From Chryseobacterium tructae (GTDB lineage: Bacteria > Bacteroidota > Bacteroidia > Flavobacteriales > Weeksellaceae), in the NCBI RefSeq assembly GCF_030409875.1, contig NZ_JAUFQR010000001.1:2790001-2854000 (forward strand): a stretch of DNA of 64,000 nucleotides. The letters are read 5' to 3'. Made by a program: the position numbers and the translations under genes. The first letter of the stretch is position 1, and every line of letters starts with the position of its first letter. The notes under the pieces are model-generated. The model searched no databases, was not told where the DNA came from, and saw only the letters and a list, made by a program, of their open reading frames with translations. Below, in pieces: positions 1 to 9,719 of the stretch.

Positions 1-1
1 A

Positions 2-1281
2 CAAGCACCACGATTAACCCTTGGAGAGCTTACCGCCAATACCGGTACTTATGGAGTTGATCAAAAAGGAGCTCTTATCTATATTACTGATATCAGTACC
101 GGAAATAAAAATGGAACTAGAGTTAATATTGATGCTATCGCTTATTATTTCTTTGATGGAGCATTATGGCAGAAAGTAAATAATGGTAATCCTAATAATA
201 TTTATACATCCAACGGTACTATTACGACTAACAGAATCGTTACTATGGCAGATAAGACATTAGCGTTTACCTCTGCGGCAACCACGGGAACCAGTCATTT
301 TACAGTGGATGGCTCTACATTGAATGTAGATGCTGTCAATAATCGAGTGGGTGTTAATGCTTCTTCTCCTAGTTCTATTCTTAATACCATAAATCCTACT
401 GGCGGTGATCTAACAGACGTAATAGCTGCTGGAATCAATAACTGTGGAGTTCCTTGTGGGCAAAATAATGCCAGAAATGTTGTCATTTATAATAATAATC
501 CAACCAATAGCAGTGCAGGCTCCATTGATTTTGTTTCATCGTCTGCTTCAACCGGATTGTCTGGAGCATCTATTAAAGGAATTGACAGAGATGTTACCAA
601 TAATTTCAGTGGTATAAGCCTCCAAACCCGTGGTGATACCAATGGTCTACAAGACAGAGTGATTATTAAATCTACTGGAAATGTAGGGATTGCAACAACT
701 GATGCTCCTACAGAGAAATTAGATGTGAATGGCAATGTCCGTATCAGAGGATTAATAAACGGTAGTGATGCTGTTACTTTCCCTAGATCTATTGTTGCCA
801 AAGCAGATGGTACTCTGGGGTACTCCTCTATTTCTGTGTCTTCCTTTCAGTTAATTATTCCGCCACATAACCAATTCGTTAATGACTTTACCAATCATTC
901 CAGTACAGCTTATGATTCTGATGGTTGGTGGGTCATTTCTAAACGTCTACAGCAGCAAGTGCTACTTTTACCACGACAGGAAGTGGTTTTACAGGGAGCA
1001 GTAGTCCTTACACAACAACAGCTACTAACCTTACCCCAGCCAGAATGACTGTTGTGTACGAATATCAGGGAAATGCTTTTGCTGATCCTGGAAAAATTTA
1101 TCCACAGCTAACAACAGGAAATAACCTAAGTTATCCTGATGTATATAATCCTTCTTTTATAAAGCTGGAAACTGTAGGCGGTAAAACAAGAATGACAGTA
1201 TCTATTGTACGATCTGAAAATATGCTCAACAGCTGGGCTGGATCTTTTCTGTTAAACACTCTTTTTGTTGTAAAGATCTAA
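2..1281 (+). CDS. Large surface/fibre-like protein, 3' part, one frameshift
   Basis: The gene enters from the left edge in the frame starting at base 2, so its N-terminus is missing. The visible protein is rich in Thr, Ser, Asn and Gly and contains a segment like V-G-V-N-A-S-S-P followed by L-D-V-N-G-N-V-R-I-R-G. This is typical of repetitive flavobacterial surface or tail-fibre-like proteins, and the same signature occurs in the gene at 41405. The frame breaks at 941-943. One extra A in the AAA run there joins W-W-V-I-S-K to T-S-T-A-A-S and restores one protein ending at 1281. I see no catalytic motif and no T9SS sorting domain at the end. Function is not known; an adhesin or fibre role is a guess from composition. 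Confidence 0.6.
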
Positions 1282-1309
1282 CTTACTTTTTCTAAATTAC
1301 TGTTTATTA

Positions 1310-1344
1310 AATAATAAGGCTGTTTTTGGAGCAGTCTTATTATT
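1310..1344 (+). terminator. Terminator-like hairpin after surface protein
   Basis: Thirteen-base arms (AATAATAAGGCTG and its near-complement, one G-T pair) flank a short T-rich loop, 29 bases after the stop codon. It fits a terminator for the upstream gene. Confidence 0.6.
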
Positions 1345-1562
1345 TATATTTTGATGATCATCTTCTGAAGCAATAGATTCAGTTGAAAAAAATTAAGAGA
1401 TATTAGCTAATAAATGAATTTAAAATCAATTTCAATATCAACACTATAATAAGTTATTTTATTATTGAAAAATCGGTTAAACAGGAATTAACAGTAGTAA
1501 TTATCCAGATTAAATAGTGATTAATTCTTATATTAGCAATTGAAAATAATTCAATTGAATAA

Positions 1563-2744
1563 ATGAAAAAAGTCGCTGTTTTTTTATTCACCTCTTTAGC
1601 TCTACAAAATATTGGAGCACAAACACTTATACAAGCTTATAAAACCAGGGCAGATATGGTTTCCCAAGCTAATATTACAAACAATCTTACGGCTCTTGAA
1701 AGTCTGGGTGTAAAAACAACTGGATCTGTTGCTAATACGAATACGCTTAACTGGTTGAAGAATAAATATATTTCTTACGGATATAGTGCCAATCAGATGG
1801 TTGAAGATCCCTTTAGCTTTGGAAGTACAAACTCTAAAAATCTGGTTATTACAAAGACGGGAACTGTATATCCTGATAAATATATCATTATTTGTGGGCA
1901 TTATGACACTATTGTTGGCCCTGGAGTAAGTGATAATGGCAGTGGTACCTCTATTCTTCTAGAAGCAGCAAGAATACTAAAAGATGTTCCTACTGAATAT
2001 TCAATCAAATTTATACACTTTTCCGGAGAAGAGCAAGGGTTGTATGGAAGTTATCATTATGCAAATAATGTTGCTTATCAAGGAAATACACGCCAATTAG
2101 ATATAAAGTTAGTTCTTAATATAGATCAGGTAGGTGGCCAGTTGGGAAATAACAACACTACCATTGTATGTGAAAAAGATATTAGCGGACTCTCTGGAAA
2201 CAATGCCGCTTCAGCAGCTGCGACACAGGAATTAGCAATATGTACCGGACTTTATTCTTCCCTTCAAACTTTTATTTCCAATGCTTATAGCTCGGATTAT
2301 ATCCCTTTTGAAGCTAAAGGATATACCATTACCGGATTTTATGAATATATCAAAAGTGAGAATGAACACAGTCCAAATGACACTTTTGCCAATATAGACC
2401 CTGTATATGTCTTCAATGTAGGTAAAGCTGCTGTTGGAGCATTACAGCATTTTGCCATTGCTTCTACTACAAATAACATTTTAGGAATTAATGAGGCGGT
2501 TACACAAAATAACTCCGATGTCATCAATATATATCCTAATCCTGCTAAAAATCAATTAATGGTTGATTTTCCTCAAAAGAATCAATCTTTCAATATTGAA
2601 ATTTCTGACATGACCGGAAATGTATTAATGCGTACTGAAAATCAAAAAAACATAGATATTACTACTTTAACAAATGGTGTTTATATGGTATCTGTAAAAA
2701 CAGCCCAGAATCGTGTTACTAAGAAAATAATCATTGATAAATAA
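1563..2744 (+). CDS. Secreted M28-family zinc peptidase with T9SS sorting domain (copy 1)
   Basis: This 393-residue protein starts with a signal peptide (about residues 1-19, ending in G-A-Q). An M28 aminopeptidase-like domain follows. Visible metal and catalytic residues are H113 in C-G-H-Y-D-T, D124 in S-D-N-G-S-G, E156/E157 in G-E-E-Q-G, D188 in N-I-D-Q-V and H269 in E-H-S-P-N-D, the five-ligand plus glutamate pattern of a two-zinc peptidase. From about residue 315 there is a C-terminal sorting domain (I-Y-P-N-P-A-K-N to the end), so export and surface attachment or release through T9SS is expected. It is the only intact one of three tandem paralogues and probably digests peptides outside the cell. 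Substrate specificity cannot be read from the sequence. Confidence 0.9.
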   Translation: MKKVAVFLFTSLALQNIGAQTLIQAYKTRADMVSQANITNNLTALESLGVKTTGSVANTNTLNWLKNKYISYGYSANQMVEDPFSFGSTNSKNLVITKTGTVYPDKYIIICGHYDTIVGPGVSDNGSGTSILLEAARILKDVPTEYSIKFIHFSGEEQGLYGSYHYANNVAYQGNTRQLDIKLVLNIDQVGGQLGNNNTTIVCEKDISGLSGNNAASAAATQELAICTGLYSSLQTFISNAYSSDYIPFEAKGYTITGFYEYIKSENEHSPNDTFANIDPVYVFNVGKAAVGALQHFAIASTTNNILGINEAVTQNNSDVINIYPNPAKNQLMVDFPQKNQSFNIEISDMTGNVLMRTENQKNIDITTLTNGVYMVSVKTAQNRVTKKIIIDK

Positions 2745-2795
2745 TCAGCTTGCATTCTTTTAAACTGTATTAGTAAGCTTTATAACGCTCATACG

Positions 2796-3970
2796 ATGAA
2801 AAAAATTACTTCTTTTTTATTAACTGCTATAGCCACATATTCTATAGGAGCTCAAAGTTTTGTACAAAGCTACCAGAACAGGGCTAATGCTGTTTCTCAA
2901 ACGAATATTATTACGAACTTGCAGGAATTTGCCAGTTGGGGAATAAAAAAAACGGGTACCCCAGCTAATGCTAATGCACTTAACTGGCTTAAGAATAAAT
3001 ATATTTCCTACGGGTATACTGCCAGTCAGATCGTAGAAGATCCTTTTACTTACGGTAATGCAAGCTCAAAAATTTAGTCATCACCAAAACCGGAACGGTT
3101 TATCCTAATAAATATGTTATTATTTGTGGTCATTTTGATACTATCGCTGGGCCTGGAGTAAATGATAATGGCAGTGGAACTTCTATTATTCTGGAAGCTG
3201 CTAGAATTTTAAGAACAATTTCTACGGAATATTCTATTAAGTTTATTCATTTTTCCGGAGAAGAGCAGGGATTAATAGGCAGTAAGCATTATGTAGATAA
3301 TGTCGCTTACCAAGGCAGCAATCGTATTTTGGATATTAAACTTGTCTTCAATCTTGATCAGGTGGGTGGTGTAAATGGAAACAACAACACCATTGTATAC
3401 TGTGATGAAGATCAGGGCGGGCTTCAGAGCAATAATGCGGCTTCTGCAGCTGTCACTCAAGAGCTGAGAAACTGTACAGCTCTGTATTCACCACTTCAGA
3501 CTGATGTAGATCCTGCTGTAGATACGGATTATGTTCCTTTTGAAGAAAGAGGTGAAGTTATTACCGGTTTCTTTGAAAATATAAGAAGTAGCTATCCACA
3601 CACTGCGAATGATACTTTTGCCAATACAGATCCTGTATATATTTATAATATTGGAAAAGCCACTCTAGGAGCGCTACAACATTTTGCTGTTGCTTCTGAA
3701 ACGCTAGGAACCCATGAAACTCTTCCAAAAAATACTTTAGAAAGCATAAAAATCTATCCTAATCCTGCCAAGAATTTGATTAATATTGATTTTCCCGATG
3801 CTAAAGTAAAAAACTTCAGTTTTGAGATCACAGATTTCCAGGGACGTTCTTTATTGAAAGTAGCAAATGAAAAAAAGGTAAATATTTCAGAACTTGAAAA
3901 TGGTGCTTATATCGGAATTCTTAAAACAGGAGATCAGACTGTAGCCAGGAAAGTTATTGTCGCTAAATAA
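2796..3970 (+). CDS. Secreted M28-family zinc peptidase with T9SS sorting domain (copy 2, frameshifted)
   Basis: Second paralogue, starting 51 bases after copy 1. It has a signal peptide (M-K-K-I-T-S-F... to G-A-Q), the same M28 core and a C-terminal Y-P-N-P sorting domain. As given, the first frame stops at 3077. Adding one A to the A run just before A-A-A-A-T-T-T near 3070 restores the conserved S-S-K-N-L-V-I-T-K-T-G seen in copy 1. The middle part (GHFDT, NDNGSGTS, GEEQGL) lies in the restored frame before the downstream open frame at 3329. The active-site residues are all present, so this is probably a functional gene with an assembly error. It forms a tandem array with its neighbours by duplication. 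Confidence 0.85.
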
Positions 3971-3992
3971 TTTTATTCCAAAATAAATAATT

Positions 3993-4023
3993 AACCCTTC
4001 TAATCTATTTCAGAAGGGTTTTT
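3993..4023 (+). terminator. Rho-independent terminator after M28 copy 2
   Basis: AACCCTTCT and AGAAGGGTT arms with a 10-base loop and a following T run, 23 bases after the stop. Confidence 0.75.
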
Positions 4024-4173
4024 CATGTTCAATACATTCTATTTTTAAATATATACCTGAATACCACCCTGCTTTTCATATTTTCCGACAAATATGTATG
4101 GTATCCATAAAATATTACGCACTTCGTTGTGATTTATTTACTACATTCGTCATACCAAATAAAAATTATTTAT

Positions 4174-5345
4174 ATGAAAAAAATCACGACATTTTTATGT
4201 GCTTCCTTAATTATTCAGAGTATGAGTGCTCAAACGTTTATTCAGGCTTATAAAGACAGAGCAAATATGGTAACTCAGACAAATATTACGGCAAACCTTC
4301 AGGATTTTGGTAATCTGGGTATCAAAAAAACAGGTTCTCAAGCCAATGTGAATACGCTAAACTGGATTAAAAACAAATATCTTTCTTATGGATATACGGC
4401 CAGTCAGATTGAAGAAAGCCCTTTTACTTTTGGAACAACAAGCTCTAAAAACCTTATTATTACCAAGACGGGAACATTATATCCCAACAAATATGTCATT
4501 ATCTGTGGGCATTTTGATACGATTACCGGTCCAGGTGTGAATGATAATGGCAGTGGTACTTCTATTATTCTTGAGGCAGCCAGAATATTGAAGAATGTTC
4601 CGACGGAATATTCTATTAAGTTATCCACTTCTCCGGAGAGGAACAAGGGTTGATAGGAAGTACTCATTATGTAAATAATGTTGCTTATCAAGGAGGTGTT
4701 CGTAAGCTTGATATTAAATTGGTTTTTAATCTGGATCAGGTTGGTGGTGTAAAAGGAAATAACAATAATACGGTATATTGTGATGAGGATCAGGGTGGAA
4801 TGTCCAGTAATAATGCTGCCTCTGCTGCAGTAACACAACAACTTAGAAATTGCACGGCTCTCTATTCGCCACTACAGACCGCTGTAGATCCTGCAGAATC
4901 CACCGACTATATTCCTTTTGAGCAGAAAGGAGAAGTTATCACCGGCTTTTTTGAAAGAATAAGAAGTAACTATCCACATACAAGCAAAGATACTTTTGCC
5001 AATGTAGATCCGGTGTATGTATACAATATAGGAAAGGCTACAGTGGGTGCTTTACAGCATTTTGCAAGTGCTTCCACTACACTGGCTGCCAATAAATCTT
5101 TTTCACCCAACAGCTTGGAGGATGTGAAGCTCTACCCTAACCCTGCCAATAATGTTTTAAATATTGAATTACCAGATAAGACCGTGAATTTCAGTTTTGA
5201 AATAACAAATATATCAGGAAGAACTTTATTGAAAGTCAATAACGAAAGCAAAATTAATGTCTCGGCATTGGAAAGAGGCGTGTATGTTGGAATTTTAAAA
5301 GTGGGTGATCAAACCCTCGTTAAAAATATTATGATTGAAAGATAG
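4174..5345 (+). CDS. Secreted M28-family zinc peptidase with T9SS sorting domain (copy 3, frameshifted)
   Basis: Third paralogue. I take the ATG at 4174 (M-K-K-I-T-T-F-L), not the upstream in-frame ATG at 4129, because it begins a normal signal peptide (ending M-S-A-Q) aligned with the other two copies. M28 motifs GHFDT, NDNGSGTS, D-Q-V-G-G and Y-P-H-T are present, and the C-terminus carries a Y-P-N-P sorting domain. The frame breaks near 4622: one more T in A-A-G-T-T-A restores K-F-I-H-F-S-G-E-E-Q-G, the conserved catalytic segment. It has its own upstream region, since a terminator separates it from copy 2, so it may be expressed independently of copies 1 and 2. Confidence 0.85.
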
Positions 5346-5358
5346 AACTATCATTAAC

Positions 5359-5388
5359 AAAAAACAGAGCTATTTGCTCTGTTTTTTT
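5359..5388 (+). terminator. Terminator after M28 copy 3, possibly bidirectional
   Basis: AAAAACAGAGC and GCTCTGTTTTT arms around a 5-base loop, with A and T tails on both sides. It could also serve the minus-strand RNA ligase gene that ends at 5400. Confidence 0.8.
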
Positions 5389-5399
5389 ATGTATTTAGA

Positions 5400-6439
5400 C
5401 TATTTTTCTTCTGTGGCTAAAGTTATTATTCTTTGAATTTCAGAATTAAGCCTTTCAATGCTCCATTTCTGATCTTCTGGAGAGAGCTCTTTTAGTAAAC
5501 CTCCATTATTTTCATTAAAATCAGTTATAATATCTTGTAAGAACTCTGACTTAATCTCAGAAATACGAAGTGGATTATTGATATCCAAGGCTCCAACTTT
5601 AGAAATCACACTTTCTAATCGGTTGTGTGATACATACATTCTTAACTCGTCAATAATAAAGGAAAGACTCTCCGATTTTGACGAAACATCGGGAACAAAC
5701 GACCATTTTTCTGCCTTATGGAATTTCTCTTGTTCATCAAATTCGGGATTTTTGAGTTTAATGATAGGTCGATTGGATACTAATTCATGATCTCTCAGAT
5801 TATAAGGCTTGATAACAACTCCTTCAATGAGATTCTGCTCCAATTCAGGAAGTCCAAATTGTTGGGTAGGAATAGGAGAATTTATTCTGGTACTGAAATT
5901 CAAAGCTTCGTTAAACTTTCCTATTAACAATGGTTTACATAAGGGACATCAAACCGGTCGAAATAAGAAACTGCCGTTTCATAGTCAAGATAATATTTAA
6001 TTTCCAGGTCATTTACTATTCCAATATCAAAAGCACAAAAATGAATATCCGGAGCATAATAGACTCCTGTTTGTATGGCTTGTAAATGTTCAGCTGCAGG
6101 AACTTCAGGATGGGGATATTTTCCTCCAAACAATTCCCCATAAATAGTATATCTACAACCAGGAATTGCTGTTTTTAAATGTTCAAACAAACTAATTATT
6201 TTATTTTCCAGTTTATTGACCACAATCTGAAATCCAAAAAAATCATCTCCCCAGGCTAGATATTCTCTTCTCTTGGCATATTTAAGTGTATGGTTTTCAT
6301 AGGAAAAACTAAAATTAGCTCCATGAATTTTCTCTGTAACAACCCATTTTAATTTATCTAGCTTTGATAAATCATTTTCATTAAGCCCAATCTTTTTTAA
6401 GGAATCAGGCATTTTTTCATATCCGGAAAAATCTCGCAT
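5400..6439 (-). CDS. Rnl2-type RNA ligase, frameshifted
   Basis: Two frames together give a T4 Rnl2-like RNA ligase of about 345 residues. Nucleotidyltransferase motifs are visible. Motif I is T-E-K-I-H-G-A-N, whose lysine is the expected site of adenylylation. A motif III-like stretch is Y-T-I-Y-G-E-L-F-G-G. Motif IV is E-G-V-V-I-K-P and motif V is P-I-I-K-L-K-N. The C-terminal part is helical, as in Rnl2 proteins. The frame changes at about 5935: adding one A to the AAA run turns V-P-Y-V-N-H-C-stop into V-P-Y-V-K-P-L-L-I-G-K. Members of the family seal nicks in RNA duplexes or repair cleaved RNA. No tRNA-repair partner is visible nearby, so its cellular role is open. Confidence 0.85.
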
Positions 6440-6606
6440 CTGGTTAAAAGTATTATTAATTGGGGTAAATATAATGGTTTTTGTAATGTAAAAATGATGA
6501 AATTTATTATTGTAATTTCGATTTGCCTTTCTTGAATTTTATTCCATAGGCATTACATTCATAGAATTATCTAGTTTACAATTCAATGTATCAAGACTAT
6601 AATATT

Positions 6607-6752
6607 TCATTTCTTTTTTTTGTTCTTTTGTCTGGAAGTTTCCGCTAGCGGATCAACAACACCCCATCTTCCCAGATCCGGCATATACATTCTCGCCCCA
6701 TAATCGTACATGCTAGTCTTCTGTAGCTCTTTGCCGTTGTACTTGTATTGAT
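6607..6752 (-). pseudogene. Remnant of an RHS core cassette
   Basis: A short stretch encodes [26 protein letters not shown] and V-D-P-L-A-E-T-S-R, the RHS core signature shared with the cassettes upstream. It then runs into Lys/Asn-rich codons and a stop at 6607. There is no toxin tip and no N-terminal part. It is the distal and most degraded member of the cassette array. Confidence 0.75.
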
Positions 6753-6781
6753 AAGTAACCTCATAAATTACGAGGCTACTT
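6753..6781 (-). terminator. Hairpin between lipoprotein gene and RHS remnant
   Basis: Ten-base arms (AAGTAGCCTC and GAGGTTACTT on the minus strand, one G-T pair) with an 8-9 base loop, starting about 20 bases after the stop of the gene ending at 6803. There is no clear T run, so termination is uncertain. Confidence 0.4.
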
Positions 6782-6802
6782 ATTATCTTAAATTAGTTGT
6801 TG

Positions 6803-7153
6803 TTACTTTTTCTTAAACTGAATGTTACTACACTTGTTTTTCTCATACCAATCTAGCCAAATCGGATAGTCTTTTTCGTAAATCCCTAATGGATAAGCTC
6901 TTGCATAATTTGCCATATCTTCAAAAGAAACTTTAGAATATTTTGCAATAAACTTTAAAGATTGATTTGCTTTTTGAGGGTCTCCTTGTCGATATATATA
7001 ATTTTGAACAGTCTCTATATTTTTAAAATAATCTTCTTTAAAGTCTAAATTTTCAACGCAGTTTCCATTGACAGATACATTATTGCTTTTCTTTACAGAA
7101 TTAGCACAATTAATCAATAACAACGACATTATAATAGAAAATATATGTTTCAT
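6803..7153 (-). CDS. Small lipoprotein, candidate immunity to the 7155-9122 RHS tip
   Basis: A 116-residue protein with a lipoprotein signal: a hydrophobic stretch followed by L-L-I-N-C. The mature part is short, polar and alpha-helical looking (Y-A-R-A-Y-P-L-G, W-L-D-W-Y-E-K-N-K-C). It begins one base after the stop of the RHS orphan cassette, the normal position of an immunity gene. I recognise no known family. The immunity role is inferred from position, small size and export signal. Confidence 0.6.
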   Translation of the reverse strand: MKHIFSIIMSLLLINCANSVKKSNNVSVNGNCVENLDFKEDYFKNIETVQNYIYRQGDPQKANQSLKFIAKYSKVSFEDMANYARAYPLGIYEKDYPIWLDWYEKNKCSNIQFKKK

Positions 7154-7154
7154 G

Positions 7155-9122
7155 CTATGGTAGTTTTGTTTTTTTTACTGTTATTCCTCCTGTACTATTT
7201 GGCCAAATAGCTTGATTAGTTTTAGTTCTACCTTTTTCTTCAAACAAATTAATACTCATTGGACCATCCGTTTCTATCCTTCTATTCCCATTTACTTTGT
7301 CTTCTGCTTTCTTGCCTTTCTCATGCGCTTTATTAAAATCAGGTAAGTTTACAATGTTTCCAGATTCATCTTTTTCTACTTTTCCCAACTTACCTTTAGG
7401 TATTCCCATTTTTGCTTTTTCTAACTGTTCAACATGTTCATGAGTTAACGCTCCTGCGCTGCTTGTTCCTCCTTTTCCAGCTTTGTCAAATTCCAAAATA
7501 TCTGCAATATCTAATTTACCTGTTTGAAAATTTCCTCCATCTGCCTGTTTATCATTTTCAACAACTTCTTGATTAACAATTTCTTTTGCTCCAACAACTT
7601 CGTTATAACTATCATAAAAAGCCTGCTGTTCTTTGGTTATAGAAGTATCTTTATTAACCATATTAAGAGTTACTTTATATGTATCTGTGCCTTCTATTTT
7701 AGTATAAGTTGCAGAATATTTGCCACCAAGTGAAGCACTCACTAAATCTTCGTAGGATTTCCGTGCAGTATCTGTTGCAAAAGAAAGAATTAACTCATTC
7801 CCGTCAGGATCCATAAATGCAATTGGATTATTTCCAGCATAGGTATAAGGTGATATTGAAAGATATTTTTCTGCTTTATTATCAATCACGCCCCATCTCC
7901 CAATATCCGGCATATAGAACCTTGCGCCATAATCATACATTCCACTTTCTTGAAGTTCCTTTCCATTGTACTTGTAATTCAAATACCCTCCCAATTGCCC
8001 CTTAATTCCACCTATATGGTTTAATCCAAAAGGATAGTAGTTGTTGGCATCTATTATCTCAAGAGCATCTGCACTGTTTTTAGCATAACTTAATCTAGCG
8101 TTGCCAAGGTGATCTCTATATTGATAAATATAACGATTTTCTGTGAAACTGTAAAAACCTTCAGTAGTGGGTACAAAATCAAGAACCCATTCTGGCTGTT
8201 TTGGTTTAAAAATATCCTTATTATTCTCTGCCTTAAAGGCTTCCTGTTCAAATGCAACGCTGATTCTACACCACGGACAAGATCCTGCAACTTCATAAAA
8301 TCTGTATTGAAAACCATCGAGATAATCGGTGATATCATTAGTCTGTGATTGACCTTTTCCGCCACCGCCGGAAGTATTGATCTTACGAAGCTTTATCCCA
8401 TCGGCACGATAAAGATAACTCAATCCAAAGCTTACAGATCCCCCAAGAGGATTATTCTGAATGATGGAATAAGAATTGGGTAAATTCAAATAATTATAAA
8501 CAATACTTTGGATTCCCTTATCTTTCATAGTGATCATGTTACCATTCAGGTCATAATCAATCATATTATTGCCACCTTCATAACCTACATCATTCATGGC
8601 ATTTTCAATCACTTTATTTAATCGATTCCCGGTATATTGATAAACAAGATCATCAACCAATGTAGAGGTTTGTCCTGATACCGGAATTGCTTTTCGTTTC
8701 AATGTATTGATATTTCCATTCAAATCATAGGTAAGATATTCATCAAAATTACCATTAGCGGGATTGGTCATATCAGGTTCAGAATAGAATCCGTTTTTTA
8801 ACCGGTTAAGACTGTCATACTCATAGTTGTATCTTTTCAGGACTCCTTCTGAGTAATTTTTCCAATCTATTTCTGCAATATTTCCATTGAATCTGCCTGG
8901 TGATTTTGAAGAGATTTTCGGATTGTTATACCTTATCTCGTAGCCAAACAGCTTTCCATTCAGATTAGCAGGATCATTGATCTTAGTCATCCACCCTCTG
9001 ATATTGTATTGATAATCCATCTGCTGAAGTGGAGATGCAGCCACTATCCAAAAATGCCACACAAAAGGATTCGTGTGGCAGCGAGGGGATCCTCCATCAA
9101 AGGAAAAAGCAGAGTAAGCCAT
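7155..9122 (-). CDS. Orphan RHS cassette with putative HExxE peptidase-like tip
   Basis: The protein has RHS/YD repeats and an RHS core ([32 protein letters not shown]) followed by a variable C-terminal tip of about 215 residues. Homology to the full-length gene at 14273-17755 starts only at about base 9030 (S-P-L-Q-Q-M-D-Y). The upstream codons come from a repeat, not an RHS gene, and no signal peptide is present. It therefore looks like a silent, N-terminally truncated donor cassette. The tip holds L-T-H-E-H-V-E-Q (7425-7442) and later N-K-A-H-E-K-G, an arrangement that may coordinate metal. A candidate immunity lipoprotein follows directly. Bases 7978-8569 are almost identical to 15083-15674. 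Confidence 0.8.
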   Translation of the reverse strand: MAYSAFSFDGGSPRCHTNPFVWHFWIVAASPLQQMDYQYNIRGWMTKINDPANLNGKLFGYEIRYNNPKISSKSPGRFNGNIAEIDWKNYSEGVLKRYNYEYDSLNRLKNGFYSEPDMTNPANGNFDEYLTYDLNGNINTLKRKAIPVSGQTSTLVDDLVYQYTGNRLNKVIENAMNDVGYEGGNNMIDYDLNGNMITMKDKGIQSIVYNYLNLPNSYSIIQNNPLGGSVSFGLSYLYRADGIKLRKINTSGGGGKGQSQTNDITDYLDGFQYRFYEVAGSCPWCRISVAFEQEAFKAENNKDIFKPKQPEWVLDFVPTTEGFYSFTENRYIYQYRDHLGNARLSYAKNSADALEIIDANNYYPFGLNHIGGIKGQLGGYLNYKYNGKELQESGMYDYGARFYMPDIGRWGVIDNKAEKYLSISPYTYAGNNPIAFMDPDGNELILSFATDTARKSYEDLVSASLGGKYSATYTKIEGTDTYKVTLNMVNKDTSITKEQQAFYDSYNEVVGAKEIVNQEVVENDKQADGGNFQTGKLDIADILEFDKAGKGGTSSAGALTHEHVEQLEKAKMGIPKGKLGKVEKDESGNIVNLPDFNKAHEKGKKAEDKVNGNRRIETDGPMSINLFEEKGRTKTNQAIWPNSTGGITVKKTKLP

Positions 9123-9402
9123 TTTGCAGATAAAAAAATGAAATCAATTCTTCACATAGCTTCTCTTTCTGCTATAAGAAATGATAGTGAAATTAAAGCG
9201 TATTGTGAAAGAAAAAAACAGGAGGGAAAACACTCCCTCCTGATATTAAATAATGTGAAATGTAAAATCATAAGTCGTGCATTTGCTGTAATAGCACGCA
9301 ATAGTCCATTTGTGAATACCTACAAATTCGCTTCTTAAAATTTTAACCTTTTTTATTGCTTTTTGTCATAGAATGCGCTAGCGGGTGAATCCTTTTGTGT
9401 GG
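9057..9402. repeat. 16-bp inverted repeat pair bracketing the IS110 remnant
   Basis: CCACACAAAAGGATTC at 9057-9072 recurs as its exact reverse complement at 9387-9402. The left copy is part of a hairpin (CCACAC...GTGTGG) followed by GCAGCGAGGGG, a tail shared with the REP-like elements at 10866 and 12390. The pair encloses a transposase fragment. Confidence 0.6.
9087..9338 (+). pseudogene. C-terminal fragment of an IS110-family transposase
   Basis: The plus frame encodes about 83 residues starting G-S-S-I-K-G-K-S-R-V-S-H-F-A-D-K-K and continuing S-I-L-H-I-A-S-L-S-A-I, then A-Y-C-E-R-K-K-Q-E-G-K-H. This is the recognisable end of IS110-family (Transposase_20) proteins. The N-terminal DEDD catalytic half and the rest of the element are absent, so it cannot move. 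It sits between two RHS cassettes and marks past insertion or recombination here. The upstream ATG at 9009 lies in RHS-derived antisense sequence and is not a real start. Confidence 0.7.
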
Positions 9403-9412
9403 TAACCGGCTT

Positions 9413-9715
9413 TTAAACAATATTTTTCTGTATAACAACTAAAACAAACCACATTATAAAAATGGCGTTTAGAATTATTAAACCAAATATGGTTTTTTCA
9501 CTGATTGAAAATTTAAAAAACAAGAGTATCGCATAGGTAATCATTATAGGAATTCCAAGTACGAAAAAAAACATCATTAATTCTGACAGATATTTTCCTA
9601 TGCCTAAATAATTAAAAATAGAGATATTACCCTTATCAAGAAATATATCAACATCAATCAAAACGAATAAACCAAATATAAACCACGATATATATTTAAG
9701 AATATTTTTTATCAT
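9413..9715 (-). CDS. Three-helix membrane protein, candidate immunity to lipase-like tip
   Basis: A 100-residue protein with three strongly hydrophobic segments (around residues 8-25, 45-68 and 77-96) and a short polar loop. It starts four bases after the stop of the RHS cassette at 9720-10835. Small multi-helix membrane proteins next to toxins often protect the inner membrane or periplasm. The partner tip looks like a lipase, which makes a membrane-located immunity protein plausible. No known family is recognised. Confidence 0.6.
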   Translation of the reverse strand: MIKNILKYISWFIFGLFVLIDVDIFLDKGNISIFNYLGIGKYLSELMMFFFVLGIPIMITYAILLFFKFSISEKTIFGLIILNAIFIMWFVLVVIQKNIV

Positions 9716-9719
9716 AACA

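Noticed and set aside
8109..8348. Plus-strand ORF of 79 residues, also found almost unchanged at 15214-15453
   Set aside because: It is the antisense shadow of the duplicated RHS core. Its conservation follows from the 592-bp near-identical segment, not from coding.
9009..9338. Complete 109-residue plus-strand gene
   Set aside because: Its first third is antisense to RHS and repeat sequence. Only the part from about 9087 resembles a transposase tail.
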